Below are positions 46,265 through 55,684 of a stretch of DNA of 64,000 bases, piece after piece. Within the stretch, counting starts at the first letter, position 1. Each line of letters starts with the position of its first letter. The stretch is from Silene conica (Eukaryota > Streptophyta > Magnoliopsida > Caryophyllales > Caryophyllaceae). The DNA lies in assembly GCA_029255685.2 (NCBI GenBank), contig CM055313.2, forward strand, positions 39,884,079 through 39,948,078, read 5' to 3'. Made by a program: the position numbers and the translations under genes. The notes beneath the pieces were generated by a model. It was not told the DNA's origin, did not search any database, and saw nothing but the letters and a program-made list of their open reading frames with translations.

Positions 46265-47842
46265 TGATACGTGTCTATTTTATGATGTTTTACATCTATT
46301 TTTACACGTATTTGGTCGCTCATTTACTATGTTTTAGCCTTTATTTCCCACAAATTGTGTACTTTCGTATTTTTATGCACTTTTGCAGATTTATGCGGAA
46401 AAGAGACGATTTAGCACCAAATTCGTATCCTCAAGTCTTTTGCTTTATTAAGGAATAAATGGAAAGTCAACTGGAGTCAAAATCAAGTACCAAGAGTCAA
46501 AACAGAAGAAATCCGAAGATCTCCGTACAGAAGCGATCGACCGACCAGCTAAACGGGTCGGCCGACCAGGCCCGATTTTCATAAGGTCCAATTTTCATGA
46601 AAAGACCGGAAATAAGAGAAGCCCAACAAGAAGTGGTCGACCGACCAGTTATACGGGTCGGCCGACCAGATTAAAGCCCATACGATTTCTTTTCTTTTTC
46701 GGAAATAAAGTAGAATTAGAATTTTAAGGAAACTCTTAGTTTTTACCCTATATAAGCCAATCTTGTGATTAGGGTTTGGCATCTTGGATTATTTAGATCT
46801 TTCATCTATAAAATCTTTTAGTATCAAGTCTTTATCATATTCAGTTTTATTCAAGCTTTAGTTTTGTAATCTTTCAATAGTTCCCAAGTATTCAATAAAG
46901 TTAATTCCGTTCTGCCTCAATCCCAATTGTGGTAATTCTTCTTTGATCTAGTTTCATTATTGTTCTTATTGCTTTTATTACAATTATTAAGTTAGAATCC
47001 CAAGCTTTATTTGAATCTTGCATGCTTAGTTTATTCACTATGTTCTTCATGTTTATTCCCAATTTTATATTCGTCTTAACAATTATGAGTAACTAATTTT
47101 CATATGTTAGGATGTAGGGAATAATATGCATAGGTAAATAAAATCCGAAAAACCCGACCTGTAGCAGGACCTCGGTCGGCCGACTGGAATAGTCGGTCGG
47201 TCGACCGAGGCCGTGGTCGGCCGACTGGAGTAGCCGGTCGGTCGACCACTCGCGTCTGTTTTCTTATTTCGTCTTTTCTTATAAATTATAATATCCTGCA
47301 ATGAGACCAATAGGAGACTTGTAGGATGTTAGTAATGACCTACCCAAGATTGAAAGATACGGGAAGGGCATTGGTTTACACTTTAAGACGGATAGGTTAC
47401 TCAAGGCTGAAAGGTATGTAACCTGGAATTTAGGAATCACCCTTATTGTTGACACCCAATAATTGTGAGACCTAGGAACTAATAGCATAGGCCGAAAGGA
47501 GCTATTAGGTAGCATAGACCTAAAAAGATATGTTACACCCCCTTACGCGACTGCAATACATGTTGACCTTAGGATTTATTTTACCTTAGCTATTTATTAC
47601 CCGAACATCCTAGCATCCTCTTTTATTATATTTTATTCTCATCTTTTAATTCTTGTTTTATTTTAATTTTTGCTTTAGATATAGTAATCAACCAATCAAC
47701 CCCCAAATTTGTTACCTTTAAACATTAACATTAAAACAATAAACATTCCCCACCTCTTTGTGGTTCGACCCTGACTTTCACTATCTATTGTTAAGGTTAG
47801 GAATTATAAATTTATCTTTGGTACCCTCAACGACGGGCATCA
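46265..47842 (+). repeat. 3' LTR of C
   Basis: 1578 bp, nearly identical to 39702-41279. It includes four dyad modules at 46535, 46635, 47174 and 47215 and ends gggcatca at 47842, directly against the continuation of ORF3 of E. Confidence 0.95.
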
Positions 47843-48609
47843 GTCGTGACAAACTTAGTTGTTGTGAAGCGATTGTGTTGTTTAATTGGTTAACCGGTGT
47901 CAAAGTGAATCTAGCATCATTGTTCTTTGCAAAAATTGGCCAGATTTCGAAAATCCTGGTTAAGGAGCATTTTAGCTCGACTCTCGACATACCCTATGGC
48001 ATTTGCGTATCGGAGTTGTTATTTGATGCCGGAGTTGTCGATGTTGGAAGTTATGGTGTTAGTCCTAAAGATAGGATGAATGATCGATTAATGAAGTTGA
48101 TGGGTATTTTCGGGAAAGATGGCACTCTGTTCTTTGGTAGAGAAAGTGAGGAGGTTAAGGGAATGGGAAATCTTGGTGTTCTTGAAGGAAAAGTGGATAA
48201 GTTGTGTTCGTTTGTTGCTGGGTTAAAGGACACAAAAACCGAGAATAGTCCAGGGACGGGAATACCGACTGGTGATATTCGGGAATGGATGGAAAAGATT
48301 AATGGCACCCTTACTAATCTTACCCGAGAGCTCAAGTTCGTAAAAGAGGAGATAATTGCAGTAAGTGACCGTCATCAGTTTCTGACAACTCAAGGAGGAG
48401 CTCTTGTTCATGATACACGGTTGCTTCGGGAGGATGGTACTCAGTGTTTGTCCGCGGTTAAGGCATTATCCCTCAAAGTCTTGAACTTCGAGCGCGCAAT
48501 AGAAGGTCAAGGACGTAATGTTGCTAGTTGCCTTGATCGTTTGGACACCTTGGAGTTTCGCTCTCGTCCTGGATATGTTAATCCTAACATTGTTCATCAT
48601 CCTCGTTAA
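47843..48609 (+). pseudogene. ORF3 of E, 3' part
   Basis: The frame resumes right after C with a globular segment (IVLFNWLTGVKVNLASLFF, then PYGICVSELLFDAGV) that continues the PF20167-like domain. A C-terminal coiled coil follows (about 48190-48570, with LEGKVDKLCSFVAGLKD and WMEKINGTLTNLTRELKFV). The stop is at 48607-48609. Joining the two flanks of C directly would keep this reading frame. Together the two parts match the size expected for a Sirevirus third ORF; its role is unknown. Confidence 0.75.
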
Positions 48610-49294
48610 GTATTAGTCGTATTTGGTATGTCGTTTTGCTTCGTTTTGCAGGTCAGGGACGTTGGCCGTGGGTTCTGTTGATGGATGGTGGTATTCCTAG
48701 CCCAATTCCCTTTCCTAAAACCAAATTCTATTAGCCTTGCTATCTTTTGTTCTGGCCCAATTTTCTTTCTACCCTAATTCGGCCCAGATGGCTTGTATTA
48801 ATAACCCTTGCACTCTTGTTGATTTTGGCCCATTAGACAATACTCTAACTAATTTTAGCCCAAGTGGCTTATGTTCTGATTCGGCCCATTAGGCTTTTAC
48901 TTTGGATATTCGGCCCTTTTTGCATTCTAGTACTTGGTTGTGTGTCATATTTCCGTTCGTATATCGTGTTTTCATGTTTTAATTACGTTTGTGTATTTCT
49001 TTAGAATTGCATGCTTAGGTTTGTTTCGTATTATATCATTCTAGTCGTTTTATGTCTTTGTTTCCGTCTTTTCAATGATGTCAAGAGGGGGAAAAGAATG
49101 CGACCTAGATTACGAATTTGCTTAAGATTGCTCCTTGTCGTAACGTTTTGTCTCTCAAAGTTCTTTTTAGTAATTGTTTTAGTCTAAAAATAGAAGCCCT
49201 AGTTGATCTATATTATAAAAGACCAATATTATGTTGAGGGGGAACGTTACTACGATACACTTAGATACGATTCTAGTTAAGACTTGCCATCATT
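48610..49294 (+). other. 3' non-coding region of E
   Basis: It contains about seven degenerate ggccca(a/t)t phrases between 48698 and 48920 (for example tcggcccattaggct), then two internal purine tracts, gagggggaaaag (49085-49096) and gagggggaa (49236-49244), before the terminal one. I see no gene. Confidence 0.7.
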
Positions 49295-49306
49295 AAAAAG
49301 GGGGAA
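49295..49306 (+). other. Polypurine tract of E
   Basis: aaaaagggggaa two bases before the 3' LTR. Two similar tracts upstream (49085, 49236) match the multiple-polypurine-tract layout described for Sireviruses. Confidence 0.88.
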
Positions 49307-49308
49307 TT

Positions 49309-50826
49309 TGTTGAGTAATATATCCTATATATGTAATATATTGTTTTATGTTTTAATAATGATAAGTCTAAATAATTATGTTTTATATGCATATGCGTGT
49401 AATCGTGTGTTTAAGTGTAAAGTTAATTATAGAGCGAAGATCGTAGTTTAACAAAGTATAATTCATTTGAAGAATTGAAGAGAGATCAAGCTCATGATAA
49501 GTGTCAAGTCTTTTTGTAGATTTACAAGACACAAGTTTTATTCAATATAAAGAAATTCTTAAGTTATAGATAATTTCTATAACTATCGAAGAAATGAGCT
49601 TTGCGTGAAATAAGTCAAGGCGTGAAGATTTATGCGTGTTATTAATATATTATTATATATTAATATAGTAATCTTATAAACGGTTTTAAAATAGAAATAT
49701 TCTTTAGTTGACAAGAATTACGATATTTATCTTATGAGATAAATATTAATTCTAAAATACTAAGGATTTTATATTAACCGTTATTGTCAAAGTTCAAAGT
49801 CCTAGGGAAACGTGCCTCGAGAAATATGTCTCGAAGAACGTCTCCTATGAGACGTGCGTTGGAAGTCGAGCGTGGAGAAGTGTGTCTCACGGTTCTCCAT
49901 ACGAATCCTAATACGTTTCATATTATCTTTATGGTTAATTAAATAAATAAACTTGTTTATTTAATTTACTTTAAGATTGACTAGGATTTGATTAAATATA
50001 ATTTATTATATTATTGACAAGAGTTACGAATTGATTCAAAGTAGGATTCTATATTTTAATGATATAAGATATTTCCTAAATCTAAAAGGATTGTAGAAAT
50101 ATTATCTTATATCTTAATATAATATTATCTTATTAGAATCCTTTCCTAAACCAAATAAGATTAAGTTTTAAATATTACCTAGAATTAGTATTCTAGATAA
50201 AGTAATATTTCTAAACTATCTAGGATTCAACCTAGATCTAATTTAGTATATAAGTTCTTCAATATCACACGCCTAAGCACATACACTCAAGCCTCACGCA
50301 AAATCAAGAACATCAAACGGACGTAGTCTCTCACGCGTCTCGATATTCGTGCCAATCATTGTCATATTTCATAATCAAGACTACAAGCATAGAAGAAGAT
50401 TTTTCAAGCATTCAAACATCATCTATACAAGAAGTTGTTGAAAAGTTTATCTTACTTACTTAAGATAGATTCGAGTATTTAACGGTACTCATTGTAAGCA
50501 AGTATTTAACGATACTTGTCTTAGCTAGATATTTTACGGTATCTAGATTGAGTTACAACTAATATCAAAGTTGTACGAGTGGGTTGATAAAATTGTAATC
50601 CGGAGAAGGTACTAATTTTACTAATCGAGAATAGTGGACGTAGGTTTCGATTTGTGAAACTGAACCACTTCAAAAGATCGTGTCTCCTTTACTTTATTGC
50701 TCTTACTCGTTACTTGCTATTACTTCATCTCGACAACCACCATCGAAGAAGAAACGAAAAAGTTGGCATACTCAATTCAACCCCCCCCCCCCCTTCTTGA
50801 GTATATCTAGGTCAATAGACTCTTCA
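49309..50826 (+). repeat. 3' LTR of E
   Basis: 1518 bp, the copy of 31233-32744 with scattered substitutions and a C-run of 13 (50781-50793) where the 5' LTR has 6. The right duplication atcct follows. Confidence 0.95.
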
Positions 50827-51099
50827 ATCCTATCATCGATGCGTTAGCCGTTTATCGTTTTGCTAGACCTAGTTTTTGGATATACATTTGAGTGCCTGTA
50901 GGGATGTGCCAACCCAAGCTATTTTTGTACTTATACTTTTCGTACTTAGACTTATATACTTATCTATGTTGTTCATTTCAGTTTGTATAGTTTGTTTTAA
51001 TTCACCTCGTTTTATCTTGCATGTGAAAGTTTAAATTCCGCGTAAATTTTGGCATGTCTGTATGTTTTACTTTTCCGCTGCGACGAGTGGTTTTACAGT

Positions 51100-51111
51100 T
51101 GGTATCAGAGC
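51100..51111 (+). other. Primer-binding site of G
   Basis: TGGTATCAGAGC lies two bases after the LTR end tttaca at 51097, matching gypsy Tekay/Del elements, which also use tRNA-iMet. Confidence 0.88.
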
Positions 51112-51269
51112 GTTATCGCTCCCGACGCACTCATGTAACCCCAAACTTTAACTTGACCATATAATTGAATAATGAATGAGAGATGGGGTAGATTTAAGGA
51201 CTAATATTGTAGTCTGTTTGTGCTTGGTTAGGAAATACGTCTAACGGTTTACTCTTGTGTGACTGAAGA

Positions 51270-52367
51270 ATGACGGAGCCAACCGATGCCGAGGATGCTG
51301 TGACGCATGCCCTCATTGAAACCCTCCTGGGTTATATAACTCCGGCGGGTGTGCCCTCTTCTTTATCGCAAACATCAGGAAGTAACCAACCTGGAGGATT
51401 GGCTTGGATTATCACACAGATGTGGAGGAACGCAGCTCAGACCTTCGATGGGGAGACCAGTTCTGCAGTCCTCACCGCATGGTTCTTTGACATGGAAAAG
51501 AACTTCATGATATATGGTGTTCGTGCCGAGGATCAGATCCGTGTAGCACCTCAGTTCTTGGTTCATGAGGCTAGACGTTGGTGGATAACGTTCAGCTCTC
51601 CTGCTACTCGCGACCCTACTTTCACTTGGAGTCGTTTCAAGACTCTTCTTGGCATGAAGTTTTATTATAAGGAGATACGCCAACATAAGATGACTGAGTT
51701 CATGAACCTTCGCCAACCCTTTCTGTTCAAGCCTTCACCAACCGATTTGAGGAGTTGATCCACTTTGTCTCACAGCTAGTCGAGAAAGAAGAGGAGAAGG
51801 CTTATCTATTTCGGAGCAAGCTTAATGTTGAGACTAGGAGTGTAGCTAGTGGCGATCCGACTTCTGACTTCCAGAGTTACTATAGTGTCTTACGAGCGGA
51901 GGACCCCTACCAGATCTATTGTGAAGGAGCTAGAGCTTTCTCTCCTCCCAGATCACCTTTGCATGGCTGTCGAGGCAACAAACCTGTCCTTCCTCCTCCT
52001 CCCCTCATGGAAAAGGAAAGCGCCCACAGTTCACTGAGCAACCTACTACAGCTAGGCCAGGCAGGAACCGCCGTGGTAGGCCGCGTGTTTGTTACCGTTG
52101 CAGGAAGCGAGGACACCTCTCTGATCAGTGTACCTAAGAGAGGGAAGAATTCAACGGAGCTAAGACTTCCCAGGATCGAGGCACGGACCTCTCACCTGGC
52201 GATCCCATGAAGTGTTTCAGATGTCCCAAGGACCTTCATCTTGTGGTTGACTACCATGACAAACCTCACCGATGCTTCGCCTGCAGGGAACTGGGACATC
52301 ATTCTTTTGAGTGCCCCGAGAATGTCGCCATTGATAGAGCTGTCACTATTGAACCAGAGGCCGAGGT
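51270..52367 (+). pseudogene. Gypsy gag of G, frameshifted and cut
   Basis: The frame starts at the ATG at 51270. It contains the retrotransposon Gag domain (RNAAQTFDGETSSAVLTAWFFDMEKNF, then EARRWWITF). A frame change near 51715 continues it through FTNRFEELIHFVSQ. Two zinc-knuckle regions follow: CYRCRKRGHLSDQC near 52095-52130 in one frame, and CFACRELGHHSFEC near 52275-52320 in another. Just after the second, at 52368, sequence jumps into mid-LTR (gatcggcttgtc, as at 30058), which fuses the reading frame to non-coding LTR DNA. Protease and pol are missing. Confidence 0.85.
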
Positions 52368-53035
52368 GATCGGCTTGTCCGAATTGCTTGAGACTTGTTT
52401 CGTATGTTTCGTAAGTGTGCATGAGGTCCCCGAGGTTCGGGCGGCACTATATTGGGTTCGGGAATTTAGTGAGGATACAGACCCCCCGGTCGGGCAACCG
52501 AAAGGGAAACCGGCTCTCCCTCAACTTAGTTCCTGGGGTCAATTAAGTGTTGATTAGAGGTCCGTAAAGTTACGACTAAGGACTTGGTTGTAGTACATAT
52601 CGGAATATGCTTGAGTTGTGATCGCTAGAGTACGATATGTACTGATGTCTGATGCGTGTCAATGTATGATCTGAGTTGGGATCCTCTAGTTTGACATGTG
52701 AGTGTTTGTGGCGTGGCGGACATGTCTGAGTTGGAACCCCTGGACCGTCACGTGTATGGATGATGCGGTGGGTGATGTCTGAGTTGGGACCTCTGTCCTT
52801 CCGTGAGTTTGTATGACCGTGGTGGATTAGTTCTGAGTTGAGATTCTGATTCACTAAGAAGGGTAATGGTTCCGACTGAGCTGCGTTATGAACCATTATT
52901 AGCTGATTAGTATCCATTCGTGCTTGAGTTGCGGCTACGAATGTATGCTTGCTGATTGTGTACCAAGTTTACCTGAGTTGGGGTGTTACTTGGACACTGT
53001 TGATTGTGTTTAGTTCTTGCCTGAGTTGGGGTAGG
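52368..53035 (+). repeat. Partial 3' LTR of G
   Basis: It matches 30058-30718 of the 5' LTR, including the TGAGTTGGG array, with scattered differences. It begins mid-LTR because of the deletion from gag. F interrupts it at 53036, after the phrase gagttggggtagg. Confidence 0.88.
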
Positions 53036-53879
53036 TGTTAGGTTTAATAATCTCATAACCTAAAGATTTTAGTCATACTAAATAAATTATAATTAACATT
53101 TTAATTATTATACTTTAGATCTTATGCATGCTAATAGAAAATGCGGAAATGGGATTCGTATTACTTACAATCCGACGAAAACAACTATGCAGGGATGATC
53201 CTCCTTAGTATTCAACACGAACACCTCCTCTATGATGCACCCAAGACACCCTTATTGATCAGAGACCTTAAGGAAGCTAGGACAAGAATCGGATTTTCCT
53301 TAATATAAATTCTAATCTCTAATTAGAATTAAAACTAATATAACTTATTACTATTAGTATTATTATTATCCTATAATAATATTTAGAGGTTTTTGTGTGA
53401 TTTTCTTACTCTAGAAAAATTAAGCACATAGATGGTGATGCGAGTCTATTTTATGATGTTTTACATCTATTTTTACACGCATTTTAGCGCTCATTTACTA
53501 TGTTTTAGCCTTTATTTCCCAACATTTGTCTACTTTCGTGTTTTTATGCTCTTTTGCAGATTTATGCGGAAAATGGACGATTTTATACCAAATTTATGCC
53601 CTCGGGACTTTTTATGACTAAGGATAAGAAGGAACGAAGCTTAGCGCACATTTCAAGGCCTAAAGATAACTTTTACAAGCAAAGAATCGATCCACGACAT
53701 TGCAGCCTGTTTCAAATGGCTATATCTCGAGTTCTAGAGCTGATAATGGAGTGATTCCAGTTGGAGGTGAAAGCTTATCCTCTTAGCTTTCCAACGCCGC
53801 GAGAATCGCTTGATTTCGATAAGTAACGAAGAAATGGCAGCTGTTTTAAGATCGATGCGCGCTGCAGTCCCGTCAGTCA

Positions 53880-53912
53880 GGTCGACCGACCAACAAAGTA
53901 GGTCGACCGACC
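53880..53912. promoter_or_regulatory. 33-bp dyad module D1
   Basis: Two GGTCGACCGACC arms, centre aacaaagta. 3' LTR copy at 60431-60463. Confidence 0.88.
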
Positions 53913-53976
53913 AGGTGCCAATTGGAAAAGCCCAGAATTTGCCTGAAGCCCAAAAATTGCATAAAATCCGTAAAGC

Positions 53977-54009
53977 GGTCGACCGACCGAAAATACTGGT
54001 CGACCGACC
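53977..54009. promoter_or_regulatory. 33-bp dyad module D2
   Basis: Two GGTCGACCGACC arms, centre gaaaatact; 97 bp from D1 and ending 73 bp before the TATA-like box. 3' LTR copy at 60528-60560. Confidence 0.88.
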
Positions 54010-54895
54010 ACAGCGCCGACCCAGAAGTTTCCGAAAAGCCCATACAAGTGTTTAGGTCATTAGGAAACTCTTTAATTCTGCCTATTTAAGCAAATTCAGT
54101 CCCTAATTCAGAGGGATGAAGTTTTCTACTTAGTTTTTATCAATCAAGTTCTTAATCTAGTTTTCTATCATAGAATAATCAAGTCCAAGTTTTCATCTTT
54201 GTTCTTAGATTTCCAATTAAGTTGTAAGTTTGCTACAATTCAATCTTTCCTTTTCAATTAATCTTGTTGTTCATCTTATTTGTTATTTCTCAATTCATGT
54301 TTCCTTATTATTATCATCTTTAATTATGTTAATTCCTTTAATGTTCTTGATTCTTGTTATTGTTAGTTTTACAATTGAGACTATGCATAACTAATTCTTG
54401 TGATTAGGAATTAGGGGAACCATGGTAAAGACTTGATTTTGATAGTTTAATGATTGAATTACCAATCCCCCATTGTTGTTGGTGAACTGATCCTTAGGAT
54501 TGAAAGATTATTAGGATTAGTTTAACAACAACTTTGGGATTGCCCTTGAACGAAAGTTTAGTGCTTTTCTAGGAACCCTAAGACCGTAAGGATTGGGTAG
54601 AATATTGACCTAAAGGTTTATTCTTTGTTCCTTGGGATTGTGTTATTTGATTATTTTACCCTTCATTGACTTGTTTTAACCATGGGGAACCGAAGTTCCT
54701 AATCTCCTTTTCATCTTATTTTAATTTCCTTTATTACTATTGCATGTTTAGATTTATGTTCTTTATAATTTCCATGTTTATTCCTACTTTTATTTTTGAT
54801 TCAATAGTTATGAGTAGCTAATTTCATATGTTAGGATGTAGGGATTAAATATGCATAGGTAGTATAATTCCCAAATTGACATGTCGCAGGCAGGA

Positions 54896-54928
54896 GGTCG
54901 ACCGACCACCATTATAGGTCGGCCGACC
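54896..54928. promoter_or_regulatory. 33-bp dyad module D3
   Basis: Arms GGTCGACCGACC and GGTCGGCCGACC, centre accattata. It takes the place of the C3/C4 pair in element C. 3' LTR copy at 61447-61479. Confidence 0.88.
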
Positions 54929-55525
54929 GACTCGTGTTCGAATTCTGTTTCGCTTTAATTTGCAGACTATAATAACCTACAATGAGACCAAAAGGAGACT
55001 TGTAGGATGTTAGTATTGACCTACCCAAGATTGAGAGATTTGGGAAGGGCATTGGTTTACATTTTAAGACGGATAGGTTACTTAAGACTGAAAGGTTTGT
55101 GACCTAGAATTTAGGAATCACCCTTATTGTTGACACCCAATAATTGTGAGACCTGGGAACTAATAGCATAGACCGAAAGGAGCTATTAGGTAGCATAGAC
55201 CTAAAGGATATGTTACACCCCTTACGCGACTGCAATACATGTTGACTTAGGATTTATAGTATCTTAGCTGTTTATTACCCGAACATCCTAGCATCTCTTT
55301 TATTATATTTTTATTCTCATCTTTATTTACTTGTTTTACCTTATTCTTAGATTTAGTAACAACCAATCAAAATACCCCTCTTTTTATTATTACTTAATAG
55401 ATTAAAAATTAGCAAACGAAATTAACCTTGTCTCTCTGTGGTTCGACCCTTACTATCACTATCTATAGTTTTAGTTTGGTTTATAAATTTTATCTTTGAC
55501 ACCCACAACGACGGGTGTCAAATTT

Positions 55526-55543
55526 TGGCGCCGTTGCCGGGGA
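55526..55543 (+). other. Athila-type primer-binding site of D
   Basis: tggcgccgttgccgggga lies five bases after the LTR end, identical to C. Confidence 0.88.
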
Positions 55544-55684
55544 GACGGTATAATTTTGTTTGTTAATTTTTAGTTTATTTTTTCTTGTCTTAAGGAACTT
55601 AGGTTCCTTAAGACCGTTCTTACCTTTTCTTCTAGTGCTGTTTAGAAGACAGGTTTTTGAGAGGAAGGCTTGAGTACTCTCTTT

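Larger units (their letters stand above)
39702..47842 (+). mobile_element. Element C: Athila-type non-autonomous element (gag + protease)
   Basis: C has LTRs of 1578 bp each (39702-41279, 46265-47842), TGATACG to GGGCATCA, which by eye differ at only about two or three places, so it is very young. The primer site starting TGGCGCCGTTGCCGGGGA is the Athila type. The interior has gag with a retropepsin domain and about 2 kb of 3' non-coding DNA, but no RT, RNase H or integrase. It sits inside ORF3 of E. Flanks are taatt on the left and gtcgt on the right, so no target duplication is visible. It carries 13 dyad modules. Confidence 0.93.
31233..50826 (+). mobile_element. Element E: Sirevirus (Maximus/SIRE1-like) copia element
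   Basis: E is flanked by atcct (31228-31232 and 50827-50831), with LTRs of 1512 and 1518 bp from TGTTGAG to CTCTTCA. The order is primer site, long Gag with coiled coil, protease, integrase, RT, RNase H, a third ORF in the envelope-like position, a run of polypurine tracts, and the 3' LTR. Large coiled-coil Gag, extra 3' ORF and multiple polypurine tracts are Sirevirus features. Without the nested element C it is about 11.45 kb. It is not active: gag is frameshifted, the protease-integrase join is frameshifted, RT carries a nonsense codon, and ORF3 is split. Confidence 0.95.
28757..51097 (+). repeat. 5' LTR of G (interrupted by E)
   Basis: About 2.7 kb after removing E. It ends gagtggttttaca at 51097, just before the primer site. 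It contains CCGG-type dyads (29719-30027), a degenerate TGAGTTGGG array (30299-30790), a C-run and a (TA)n tract. The part from 30058 on matches 52368-53035 in the 3' LTR. Confidence 0.75.
53436..55520 (+). repeat. 5' LTR of D
   Basis: 2085 bp, TGATGCG to GGGTGTCA. Three dyad modules and a TATA-like box (tatttaag, 54083-54090) are at places corresponding to those in C. It has about 500 bp more than the C LTR. Confidence 0.95.
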
